Origin: Rapana venosa
Taxonomy: Eukaryota; Mollusca; Gastropoda; Neogastropoda; Muricidae
Reading direction: 5' to 3'
DNA: 64,000 nucleotides
Assembly: GCA_028751875.1 (NCBI GenBank)
Contig: CM054154.1
Location: 55,502,026 to 55,566,025, forward strand
The translations under genes were made by a program, and so were the position numbers. The notes below the pieces were generated by a model that made no database searches, was not told the DNA's origin, and worked only from the letters and a program-made list of their open reading frames with translations. Below, piece by piece: positions 10,375-21,080 of the stretch (positions are counted from its first letter, which is position 1; the number at the start of each line of letters is the position of its first letter).

Positions 10375-11591
10375 GGGGGAAAATCCTACCTGAGATATCT
10401 GAAATCTAATTTGGATTTATGGCAAATAAAGGTACAAGAAATGCCATCTTAGCCCTGAGGACCCTCATGGAAAGGGCGATTGAGGTTCAAAAGGACTTGT
10501 ACCTCTGCTTCATTGACTATTCTAAGGCATTTGACAAAGTAAGACATTCCGATCTGTTCGACATTTTACTAAGACATAACTGTGATGGAAAAGATCTTAG
10601 AGTGATCAGAAACTTGTACTGGGAACAAGAAGCTGCAATAAGAGTTGATAATGACTGCAGTGAGTACAGACCGATTTGTAGGGGAGTGAGGCAGGGCTGC
10701 GTTTTTCTCCAGACCTCTTCAATATCTACAGCGAAATGATTCTACGGAACATAGAGCAGCATGAAGGTGTCAAAGTAGGAGGTCACAACATAAACAATCT
10801 AAGATATGCGGATGACATAGTGCTAATTGCTGACTCAGAGGAAAAACTACAAAATATCCTTGCAACAGTCGCAATCGAAAGTGAAAACAAAGGACTCCAA
10901 CAGAATGCAAAGAAGATTGAGTGCATGGTAATCTCAAAACAGTCAGACATGCCTGTATGTAACATTTTATGCAAAGGGGAAAGAATAAAACAAGTTTGCA
11001 CCTTTAAATACTTGGGCTTCACAATAACTCCAGACGCCAGATGCGACACAGAAATAAAGAAGAGAATTGCTTTGTCTAAAGACACATTCACCAAGATGAA
11101 GCCCATCTCTACCAACAGAAATATATGACTCAGCACCAAAATCAACACTCTGAAAGCCTACATATGGTCCATCCTTCTGTACGGATGTGAATGCTGGACG
11201 CTGACAAAAGACCTCAAAAGAAGACTTGAAGCAGCAGAAATGTGGTATATCAGAAGAATTATGAGAATATCATTGACTGAAAAGAAGTCAAAGGAAGAAG
11301 TAATGGAAATGGCCGGGTACAAAAGATCCCTACTCAAAACCATCAGAAAAAGACAACTACAATTTTTTGGGCACATGAACAGAGCTGATAGAATAGAAAA
11401 GCAAATATTGTGTGGAAAGATTTGTGGTACCAAAGACAGAGGAAGACAACGCACAAAATACACAGACAGTCTGAATAGCTACGCAACGAGGAAAGAATCC
11501 CCCAACAATGAACTCATCAGGAGAACTGACAACAGAGAGGAATGGAAGGCCATGATCGGCGATGTCTGCAACAGACCTGGCACATGAAGAA
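10375..11591 (+). mobile_element. RTE-like LINE inserted in the satellite (RTE-B)
   Basis: This element is flanked by a 9-bp target-site duplication, ATGTGAATA at 10366-10374 and 11592-11600. Both copies carry the same unusual T, which makes the duplication convincing. It is 5'-truncated and ends in a GAA repeat. The RT is from a different family from RTE-A. Confidence 0.92.
10390..11587 (+). pseudogene. RTE-B reverse transcriptase, frameshifted
   Basis: Frames at 10419-10739, 10736-11128 and about 11140-11587 give consecutive parts of one RT: C-F-I-D-Y-S-K-A-F-D-K-V, G-V-R-Q-G-C, the catalytic YADD at 10805-10816, F-K-Y-L-G-F, L-L-Y-G-C-E-C-W-T and F-F-G-H-M-N-R. A frameshift lies just after the R-Q-G-C motif (about 10705) and a stop at about 11126. 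No endonuclease is present, because of 5' truncation. Confidence 0.9.
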
Positions 11592-11637
11592 GAAGAAGAA
11601 GATGTGAATATTACTATTCAATGACAGTGGTTTCAGT
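11592..11637 (+). repeat. 50-bp satellite array, block 3 (partial monomer)
   Basis: About 40-46 bases of the monomer, from the RTE-B target-site copy to the CAGTT at 11634-11638. The CAGTT is also in the L2-type LINE that follows, so the exact junction is ambiguous by five bases. Confidence 0.9.
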
Positions 11638-12561
11638 TCTGGGACCTGTTCTTTTCACTCTCTACACCGCTCCACTGTCACATAATATAATTAATCGTCA
11701 TCAGATCAATCATCACTTTTATGCAAATGACTCTCAGATTCTAAGCAGTGACACCCCTGAAATCTGCCTTACTTTTTGTAAATATGGCCTCGCTTTAAAG
11801 GGATATTCCAAAACCCTGGATGATAGAGAAAAGTTACACCAAATGCTGATAAAACTGAAGCCATGCTTTTTAGGGTCAAAAACAAACTCTTTTCCATTAC
11901 AACAGCTTCAATAGAATTCGGCAATGCATCAGTCCCTCTTTACACTGCTGTAAAGTATCTAGGGGTGATTATTGACAACACACTCTCTATGCAAAAATTC
12001 ATCAACCAGACCTGCCAGTCGTGCTTCTATCAATTACGGTGTATTAGTGGACTATTGCAATTCTCTTTTGGCTGGTCTGCCAGCATCATCTATCCACTGC
12101 CTTCAATGTATTCAAAACTCTGCAGCTCGACTAGTCCTCAGAAAGAAAAAATCTGAGCACATTACCCCTCTCTTGCGATCTCTCCACTGGCTGCCTGTGC
12201 CACAAAGAATAAACTATAAGATCAGTACTCTGTTTCAAATGTTCCACAAAAAAGCACCCTTCTACCCCTGTGAATGTCTCCACTGTAGCCCTTCTCGTTC
12301 ACTTCGATCTGCTGAGATTCCTTGTGCTTACAAACACCTAGATTCAACCAGTCCACTGTTGGCCATCGCTCTTTCTCTGTTTCTGGTCCATTGATTTGGA
12401 ATGGCCTCCCTATCTCTCTTCGCCAAAGGCATTCTTGTGACACTTTAAAATCTGGCCTCAAGACATTTGTTTCAAACCTAGTAATTTCCTCTCCTGTTTC
12501 ATTTTATAGCTATCCCTGCTTTTCAACAGCCAAAATTTCCATCACTCTGCCAAAGTGCATA

Positions 12562-12562
<1 letters not shown>

Positions 12563-12620
<58 letters not shown>

Positions 12621-12628
12621 GTGTGTGT
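12563..12628. repeat. TG microsatellite inside the L2-type 3' UTR
   Basis: Thirty-odd TG units. A TG/CA tract sits at the same place, just after the coding end, in the copies at about 22455 and (reverse strand) about 25418, so it is part of the element and not a chance insertion. Confidence 0.95.
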
Positions 12629-12750
12629 TTTTGGTGTGGGGTGTAGGCATTTGGCTTGTTAGAACTATTACTTGCTATTGGGTTGCATGACTGTGTAAGA
12701 TGAGTTGAGTGCCAACACTTTGCTTTGTCTGTGGCAAGGTACAGGGCTTA

Positions 12751-12764
12751 TATTTATTTTATTA

Positions 12765-12800
<36 letters not shown>

Positions 12801-12838
12801 TTATTATTATTATTTTTATTATCATCATCATCATCATC

Positions 12839-12869
<31 letters not shown>

Positions 12870-12890
12870 TTATTATTATTATTATTATTA

Positions 12891-12924
<34 letters not shown>

Positions 12925-12958
12925 TATTTTTATTATTATTTATTAATATTATTATTAT
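12751..12958. repeat. ATT/ATC trinucleotide tail of the L2-type LINE
   Basis: About 200 bases of ATT with an internal ATC block. It lies exactly at the element's 3' end, and the other copies end in ATT too, so it is the expanded LINE tail. Confidence 0.95.
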
Positions 12959-13622
12959 TTTCTTCCCTCTTGTGAACATTACTATTCAATGACAGTGGTT
13001 TTGGTTTATTTTCTTCGTATGTGAACATTACTATTCAATGACAGTGGCTTCGGTTTATTTTCTTCCCCATGTGAACATTACTATTCAATGACAGTGGCTT
13101 CGGTTTATTTTCTTCCCCATGTGAACATTACTATTCAATGACAGTGGCTTGGGTTTATTTTCTTCCCCATGTGAACATTACTATTCAATGACAGTGGCTT
13201 GGGTTTATTTTCTTCCCCATGTGAACATTACTATTCAGTGACAGTGGCGTCAGTTTATTTTCTTCCCTATGTGAACATTACTATTCAATGACAGTGGCGT
13301 CAGTTTATTTTTCTTCCTATGTGAACATTACTATTGAATGACAGTGGCTTCGGTTTATTTTCCCCCGTGTGAATATTTACTATTCAATGACAGTGGTTTC
13401 AGTTTATTTTCTTCTCTATTTGAACATTACTATTCAATGACTGAGGTTTCAGTTTATTTTATTCTCTATGTGAACATTACTAATCAATGAGAGTGGTGTC
13501 AGTTTATTTTCTTCCCTATGTGAACATTACTATTCAATGACAGTGGTTTCAGTTTATTTTCTTCCCTGTGTGAACATTACTATTCAAAGACAATGGTTTC
13601 AGTTTATTTTCTTCCCTGTGAA
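12959..13622 (+). repeat. 50-bp satellite array, block 4 (about 13 monomers)
   Basis: These 50-bp monomers are more diverged than in blocks 1 and 2, with a subfamily bearing GTGGCTTCGG, GTGGCTTGGG or GTGGCGTCAG at 13040-13350. The block stops at TGTGAA (13617-13622), where a minus-strand LINE begins. Confidence 0.97.
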
Positions 13623-14340
13623 TCAGAATCAGAATCAGAAAACTTTATTGCCCTTAAGTGAGAAGAAGACTTAATTGACACCAAACGTAAACATATACAA
13701 CATTTCCTAAAATATGCAGATTCTTAGATTTATGTAAATCCTCTATGCTTTTGCTCTTCTGGAAAAAGTATCATGCACATATCTTATAATTTCCCATCAG
13801 ATATTCGTCGTTGTTGAAAAACTTACTGAAATTCTCGTTGTTATTCATTTGTTTATTTTTAACATTAGATACAAATGTTTTTCTCAAGTTGTGATATAGT
13901 TTACAATCATCAAGCAAGTGATATTCGTTTTCTATTGTGTTAAACAACTTACATTTTCTTTGTTACCTCTGCATATTTGTGTATCTCCCTGGTTCTTTCA
14001 TTAAATCGTGGGAGCTGGTGCCATATCTGCTGATTATTCGCCTGTAGTTTTCGTTACTGCATATAGATAGATATGGTTCCAATCTATAAACATGAGAAAC
14101 AGAATTGTAAAAATTCAACTTAGAAAATGACTTTTTTGTTGATTCCAAAACACTCTGTAAATTTCTTCATGTTTTCTGTTTATAGCATAGCATAATCTTT
14201 TGATATTCAATGTACTGTGATTATTCCACACATGTTTGAATCCAATCTGGTGAATTATTGTTTTGATTATATAAATCCAGTGATCTTTTTCATTATTTTC
14301 ATGCATTTCATTATAAATCAATTTCAAATAACTATTTTCG
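13623..14340 (-). mobile_element. LINE-D, 3' part, minus strand
   Basis: Read on the minus strand, this is the C-terminal end of a LINE ORF2: R-I-I-S-R-Y-G-T-S-S-H-D-L and E-N-E-Y-H-L-L-D-D-C (the usual terminal Cys-rich region) at 13930-14110. Its 3' UTR ends in TGATTC repeats (13621-13640 on the plus strand), a known style of LINE tail. The 5' continuation of the same protein is at 15718-16452; the gap between is filled by two later insertions. Confidence 0.8.
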
Positions 14341-15470
14341 TTTGAGTCTGTTCACACTCACTCACTCAATCCCATGTCCCAAAGGATGTAGGGGGGACAT
14401 GAGAGAAGATGCAACAGAGATATTTTTCCATGCTTCACGATCCTGTGTGGCTAGTAGAAGGTGTTGCAGGTGTTGGGCAGTCCAGTCTTTGATGTTGTTA
14501 ACCCATGATTTCTTTTGGGGGCCTCTTCTTCTCTTGCCTTCGACTGTTCCTTGCAAGATGATTTTTGCTAAGGTGTTGTGTCTTGTGGTGTGACCAAACC
14601 ACATAAGTTTTCTCCTCTTTATGGATGGAGAGCAAAGGTTCTTGGGGTCCCACACGCTTTTTGATTTTTTCTTTCACATAGTTGTTGGTCTTGTGTTCTT
14701 TGTATGATATTTTGAGGAGTCTTCTGTGGCTCTTGTTCTCGAATGCTTGGATGCTCCTCTCTAGCTCTGCTGACAGAGTCCATGATTCACAGCCATATAG
14801 GAGGATAGATATCACGAGGGATTTGTAGAGGTGATATTTGGTGCAGAAGCTGATGTTGCTTCTGATGATCCTCTCGAGTCTGGCTAGAGCAGATGTTGCT
14901 GTTGCAATGCGAGCTTTCACTTCATTGTTTGATGTGCCATCTTTTGTTAGGATGGAGCCTAAGTATTTGAATTGGCTCACCTCTTCAGTATTTCTCCCTT
15001 CATCTTTATTTCGTGCTGTCATTACTTGCTCTGTTGACCATGATCTTTGATTTCTCTGTACTGACCTCCATGCCATATGCGCTCGCTCGATCTGATAGAC
15101 TATCTGTGAGGTTTTGCAGTTCTTGTTTGCTGCCGCCATTAGGTCAATGTCATCTGCAAATCTGAGGTTGCAAAGGGTCTTCACCAATGGAGATGGGAGT
15201 GTGGTGGTTTTGCAGTGTCTCTGTCATGATGTTTTCGAGGAAGAGGTTGAAGAGTACAGGTGAGAGAAGGCAGCCCTGACGGACCCCAACCGTGGTCTTG
15301 AAGAACTCGCCCATATGATTGTTCATGAAAACTGTACTTCTTGCGTTCTGGTACAGTGCCTTGATGACTTCAACGAGGCAGTTGTCAATGTTGAAGTGCC
15401 TGAGTACTTGCCAGAGGCCGTCATGCCATACACTGTCCTCTTTCATTTGTTTCTCCTAGTCTAAAGCGTC
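14341..15470 (-). mobile_element. RTE-like LINE fragment nested in LINE-D
   Basis: Minus-strand frames at 15150-15446 and 14498-15187, with a third at 14362-14655, give one RT: G-V-R-Q-G-C-L-L-S-P, catalytic FADD at 15149-15160, F-K-Y-L-G-S-I-L, L-L-Y-G-C-E-S-W-T and M-W-F-G-H at the C-terminus. Two frameshifts and many changes leave it inactive. It ends at about 14341 in GAGT repeats. It differs from RTE-A and RTE-B and shares the K-R-R-R-G-P-Q-K-K-S-W tail style. Confidence 0.88.
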
Positions 15471-15717
15471 CTGTGGTTCCTGTCCAGGTGTCATAGGCAT
15501 AGTCATGAGTCTGTTACATGAATCCAAAAACTGATTAATTGACTAATAACGTTTAATGTTAATGGGTATCTGCCTAAGTCCGTGTTTGTAATATCTGTTT
15601 GTTTAAACTATTGATTATTTATCATTGATTGCATGACTGTGTAAGATACGGTTGAATGCATGCGCTTTGATTTGTCTTTGCAAGATATAGCGCTATATAA
15701 GTTCCATTATTATTGTT
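15471..15717 (+). mobile_element. L2-type LINE 3' UTR fragment nested in LINE-D
   Basis: From about 15560 to 15715 this matches the reverse complement of 25215-25350: the same order of words through TTTGTCTTTGCAAGATATAG and GCTATATAAGTTCCATTATT. It is thus the 3' end of an L2-type LINE in plus orientation, very strongly 5'-truncated, with the tail (ATT/TTA) ending at the LINE-D junction. The part from 15471 to about 15560 is assigned here by position only. Confidence 0.75.
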
Positions 15718-16452
15718 ATAAGTCTCCTAAGACAGGTAAGCCAATTGTTTTTGTGTGTTTGTGTGAACTCCTTATATCTGCCTGCAAAATTTTGCATGGA
15801 TATTTTCAAAAGGAAACTGACTGGTTAAACACATTTTTAGTAAATCATCTATTTTGAAGTTATTCTTCACAGTGCAACAATAAGGAAACCATATTTCATT
15901 TCCATATGTTAAAATAGGCATTATTAGGGTATCAAACAACTGCATAACAATATTTATTTTAAGTACACCTCCATGGAGGGCTCTTTTAAGAGCACAAATA
16001 GCTTTGTTACTTTGTTGGACTAAGTGTCTCTGGGCCACATTAAATTTTCGGGACTGGTGAAAAACTATAGCTAGATACTTATATTTATCTGTTGTTTCAA
16101 TTATGTTTTGTCCAAATTTAAAGTGAATAGGGATTTGAGGTACAGATTTTGTGAATATTATAACTTTGGTTCTTTCTTTGTTAACTTGGAGTCCACATTT
16201 TAAACAATACTGGTGCAATTTATCGAGTTTTGATTAGAGACCTGATTTTATAATTGATAACAATACAAGATCATACGCATACATCAGACCTGGAACCACA
16301 TCATTCTTTGTTATATACAGAGAATTAATTATACCTATATGTTGAAAGATACCATTAATGTATATATTGAAAAGTGTGGGACTTAGTGTGTTACCATGAA
16401 GGACTCCAGCTTTTACCTCTATTTCTTTCGATAACGTATCTTTAACTTTGTA
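15718..16452 (-). mobile_element. LINE-D, RT part, minus strand
   Basis: Minus-strand frames at 16234-16467 and 15772-16218 read as an RT: L-S-P-T-L-F-N-I-Y-I-N, the catalytic region decayed from YADD to Y-A-Y-D near 16264-16285, C-L-K-C-G-L-Q-V-N, K-Y-K-Y-L-A-I-V-F and P-I-L-T-Y-G-N-E. The element is 5'-truncated where it meets the satellite. TGTGAA occurs at both ends of LINE-D (13617-13622 and 16453-16458), a likely 4-6 bp target-site duplication in the satellite. The clade is not certain. Confidence 0.85.
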
Positions 16453-16912
16453 TGTGAACATTACCATTCAATGACAGTGGTTTCAGTTTATATTCTGTCC
16501 TATGTGAACATTACCATTCAATGACAAAGGTTTCATTTTATTTTCTTCCCTATGTGAACATTACTATTCAATGACAGTGGTTTCAGTTTATTTTCCCCTG
16601 TGTAAACATCACTATTCAATGAAAGTGGTTTTGGTTTATTTTCTTCCCTATGTGGATACTACTATTCAATGAAAGTGGTTATAGTTTATTTTCTTCCCTA
16701 TGTGAACATTATCATTGAATGACAGTGTTTTCAGTTTATTTTCTTCCCTATGTGAACATTATTATTCAATGAAAGTGGTTATAGTTTATTTTCTTCCCTA
16801 TGTGAACATTATCATTGAATGACAGTGTTTTTCAGTTTATTTTCTTCACCTATGTGAACAATACTATTCAATGGCAGTGGTTTTCCTGTTTTATTTTTCT
16901 TCCTGTGTCACA
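16453..16912 (+). repeat. 50-bp satellite array, block 5 (about 9 monomers)
   Basis: The array resumes at TGTGAACATTACC and runs through increasingly diverged 50-bp units (GAAAGTGGTTATAG and similar forms) to a last unit at about 16900. The array's right edge is therefore here, and the left edge is at about 7326. Confidence 0.95.
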
Positions 16913-17018
16913 TTGTCGTTTCTGGCATGTAATGTGCTAGTAGGGTAATGAGGGGACATTTTCGCCCGTTTTTTTTAAGACTTTTTGTTTAAGTGTTATG
17001 AGTCTATACATAATGTGG

Positions 17019-20000
17019 TCCCCCGTGGGACTCCCGGGTGTATGCTTGCAAAGCAAGCATCGCAAGAATAGGATCTCATGCCCTACCAACCAGCATGTCT
17101 AAAAGGCGACTAAGGTGAACCCTTCCCAGGGTTAGGGGGTTAGACACAGGGCTAAAAACTGTTTTGTAAAAAAACCCATTGTTACGGAAACAGCAAAAAA
17201 TGAAATATTCAATACTGGGTGTGGCGGGGGCTTCCAGATCATCGGTAAGATGCTCGTATTTGAATGTCAGTGGTGGAAAGCCCGAAAGGAAGCACGGACA
17301 GGAAGATGGAGTTTAAGCTGCCAAAATAAAGACCATAATAGGATTCAGGAATGTGAGAACCATGTTTGAAAAACAGGAAAACTAGCGCAAGTACAGCAGA
17401 GATGAGACGCTACAAATTGCATTTTCTGGAATCAGTGAAAAGCTGATGGACGGATCAGGCAAATACAGAGCCAGACAGGGAGAAGACAGTGCATGTACAA
17501 AGGTAGAGATGACAAGCCAACACGCAATGAGGGAGTGCAATTATATGAAGAAAGGATGGAGTAAAATGGTATGATTGGTATAGTGGAAACTATCAACAGC
17601 AGGATGATGAGGATAAGAATGATAAGGTAAGCATGCTAATACCCAAATATACAGTGCTATGCACCAACAAACGGTCAGGGAAAGAAAGCAAAGATACATG
17701 TAATGAAACAATTACTGTGAAAAGGAAAACACGCCAAACCATGACATGTGGATGTGTTGGGTGACCTAATGCTAAAGTCGGAAAAAGACAACTACAATTC
17801 AAGAAAGAGCCATGGGGTAGGAAAAGAAGGATGTTGCAGCATAAATGACATCGGAGAAAGTTTGGTGGAATTCGCATGACAAACAACTGGTCATTGGGGG
17901 AATTATTTGCACACCCTGAGTTCCACTATGCTTACTGGTGTTCCCCATTGGAAGAGACAAAAAACCAGAACGGCCACTGTGATCAATGGGACATGGAGTG
18001 AGATCGCTCCCTAGATGTTAAAAGTAAGGATGAGGGAGGAGCCGGATGTTGGCATTGAATCACCACCTTGTCACTGCTAACCTAAAAATTGAATGCTGAG
18101 AAACAAATGGATCTGGGAACCAAGACAAAACATTTTGATGTGGAAAAGCTGCGCACACAACAAAAGTAAAGAGTGCTTTTGTGCACCTCCAGCTCAAAAC
18201 ATCAAGTTCAAGCACTGGGGGATACTGAAAACTACAACACATCCTTGACACAACTATTTAAACACCATGTGGGAAAAAAGTCAGGACTGCCTTACACACA
18301 AGCCAGGCGAACGTGTTTAGGACTGAGACAGAGGAAGAGAAAAAGGTGGATTACAAGCAGACACCTGGCAAGCCATGGGATACAGGATGAGAAACTGGAA
18401 GATTGAAAATCTTCGAGACAAAGTCAGAGCGGAATAAGAGAGAGGGTACAAAATGCAATAGTACAGAGAAGCAACCAAACTGTGAAGAGATGACATAGAA
18501 CAGACAAGCCGTACCTACCATGGATGTTATTGCAAGACAAGCAGAGGATGGCCGGCCTGCAATGGGGAGAACAAGGAAAGGTGTCTAAGATCCGTAAGAC
18601 TGTCTAGTGGCAAGTACTTGTTTAGCATCACCGAAAACACCAATCTCTAGTAAACAAGGCCAATACTTACCACAGAAGCGAACAAGATGCAAGATGGGCA
18701 GAACATTCAGCAAAGTTTTCAACAGTACTACACCAACTAAAGAGGCAGATGTACAAAATCTGATGTGATTCATGTGAAGTCACCACCAAAGAAGGGGAAG
18801 AGATTATAGCAGCAATCAAGCTTCTCTCAAGATGGAAAAGCCCCTGGCAGGACAAACCGTCAAACGCAGACTTTTCAAGGCGATCAGGAGTTTTGAATTA
18901 ATGTTTACAGCCACTATTTGCAGTATATGGGAGGAGAAACTGCCTATACAGGCAGATTGGACGGTTTCATCGTGAACAGGTCCCAAAGAAAGGAGGCCTG
19001 AAACAATTGTAACAAATCTGGAGAGGAATCATCTGCGATCTGTTCCCAGCATGTTTTCTGCAAAGTCATCATCGGACGAAATCTAGAGCATGGACCAACA
19101 ACTCAGAAAGAACAGGCAGGTTTTTGGACAGGATGAAGATGCTTAGACAGTTTTCACCTGTGCAACAATCATCGAAAGTGCACGGTAATGGCAGCAGACA
19201 GCTGAATATCAAACTCGTAGATTTGAAAATACTATGACAGCATTCATCGGAAAGTGATATGGCGCATACTCGAGCTATGGAATTCCACAGTAGATTATCC
19301 AAGTCATTTAAGAGCTTTACAACAATTTCCACCTGCGAGTAGGTAACAGCAAAACCAGTTACAGTGTACACAACCGGGTCAGACAAGGCTGCCCCATGTA
19401 AGCAATACTCTTCAACCTGACATTGGAGTTGGGTGATTGAGACAAACACCAGCTGACATGTCACGTGCATCAGATGGAAACCCCTTCTCAACGCTTGGAG
19501 ACTAGATTTTGCCGACGATTCGGCATGCCTCTCACATACCCACCATCAACATTCATGAGAAGAATCCCGTGCTCAGCACTTTCGACACTAGCAAGTTAGG
19601 CTGAAAATCAGTCAGAAGAAGACAGAGGTGATGACACTGAAACTCAGAACCCCTCACTGGTCACAGTGAATGGAGAAGATTTCCCAAAACAACTGAAAGT
19701 TCACGTACCTCGGGAGCACTGTTAGGCATGACGGCGGAGCAGGCGCGATATCAAGAACCGGATTAGCAAAGAAAGAAATGCTTATAGAAATCTGAACAAT
19801 GTGTGGAAAATCGTCCCAGTACAGCACCAGAACCAAACTAAGACTATACCAGAGCTGTGACTTTCACCCTTTTGTACGGATGGGGAGTGCTGGAGGATGA
19901 CTGAGAGTGACCTCGACAAACTATCCACTTTCCCACCGAAGAAATCTTAGAAGAATCTTTCGTTTTCTTCTGGCCTGAGACCATCTCCAACCAAGAACTC

Positions 20001-20301
20001 TTTGCCCGTTGCAACCAAGAAAGCATGGACAACAAATCATGAAGGCGATGGGGAGGATAGGGCATATCGCCCGTCGGGAACATGGAAACATTGCCTGAAC
20101 AGCCCTCCACTGGACACCAGAGGGAAAACGCAAACGAGGACGACCCAAGAACACTTGGCGTCGGACTGTTGAAGCAGAGCTGAAGACCTTCCAACATACC
20201 TGGGGAACCATTCAGAAACTGGCCCAGGACAGACAGGAGTGGAGAACTTTTGTTGCTGCCCTACGTGCCAATAAGGCACAAAGGCATTGATGATGATGAT
20301 G
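17019..20301 (+). mobile_element. Nearly full-length, heavily mutated RTE-like LINE (RTE-C)
   Basis: The left end begins TCCCCCGTGGGACTCCCGGG after ACATAATGTGG at 17008-17018; the right end is a TGA repeat followed by ACATATATGTGG at 20302-20313, a near-perfect target-site duplication. The 3.28-kb length fits a full RTE-type element. Translation by segments finds F-A-D-D near 19508-19520, T-Y-L-G-S near 19707, and the C-terminal G-K-R-K-R-G-R-P-K-N-T-W near 20120-20150. Nearly every stretch has stops, so it is an old copy. Confidence 0.85.
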
Positions 20302-20313
20302 ACATATATGTGG

Positions 20314-21080
20314 TAGAGTGGCTTCCCTTATTGTTGGTCTTCTAAGACATATGTTCGTTCCTGTTCTTTTTATTCTGAGTTATTAAACATAAGAAATTTA
20401 CACAATCGGCTTCAGTTTGTATGACAGTTTGGTAAGCACTTAATGTTCTCCTCCCCCTCTTTACCCATTTTGTGCAGTTTTATTCTATTCCATTTATCTC
20501 AGTGAAGATGTCTGGACTCAAAACTGATATGAAAAACTAAAATATGCATGCTGATCAGGCACACACACAAGGGAATGTATATCCCTGTGTTGAAATCATG
20601 AGGACTCAACACACACTAAAAAATGGTTACTGAATGTACTTTTCAATGCCAAAAGCTTACTAAAATAGCGATGGGTTAGAGCAATAATGGTCTATCAACA
20701 GCTACAGAGCTGCCATTTTCGAAAGTTTTGAGATACATTCATTTGAAAAGTTTGAAAGGTCAGAACAAATCGAGGATTGAACGGAAGTATTCAGTTTTTT
20801 GGAAAGAGAATGGGTATTGATGCGATCTTTATCATAGCATCTTTATTTTGTAATACTTGTAGAAGAAAGTGCATAAAATTAATGCATATTTACAGCTGGT
20901 GGCTTGTTTTTGCCTGGAATTTTCTTGCAGTCTGTATGTGAAACTGTGATGTCCACTAAGTCTGTTCCTCTCAAAGCGATGTTAGGCCAGGATAGCGAAA
21001 ACACTGGCAGTGAAGGTAGACCACCTTGCTTGCAGAGAAATTACAGGGCATGACATAAAGCTTGACCCTCTTTCCCAGAT
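20314..21080. other. Unassigned DNA between LINEs
   Basis: No coding region or repeat relation was recognised here. The sequence is AT-rich with only short frames. Confidence 0.5.

Larger units (their letters stand above)
11634..12958 (+). mobile_element. L2-type LINE 3' half inserted in the satellite
   Basis: This matches 21450-22650 in its coding part and 3' UTR. Coding landmarks are V-L-G-P-V-L-F-T-L-Y, a decayed catalytic motif Y-A-N-D at 11720-11731 (Asp to Asn), K-Y-L-G-V-I-I-D-N-T, and [14 protein letters not shown]. Frames break several times. The 3' UTR has an internal TG microsatellite (12563-12628) and the tail is ATT/ATC repeats (12751-12960). The satellite resumes at TTCTTCCCT (about 12959), with no clear target-site duplication because the tail merges with the T-rich monomer. 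Confidence 0.9.

Noticed and set aside
19069..19491. 140-codon minus-strand frame
   Set aside because: It is antisense to the decayed RTE-like LINE, whose RT motifs lie on the plus strand on both sides.
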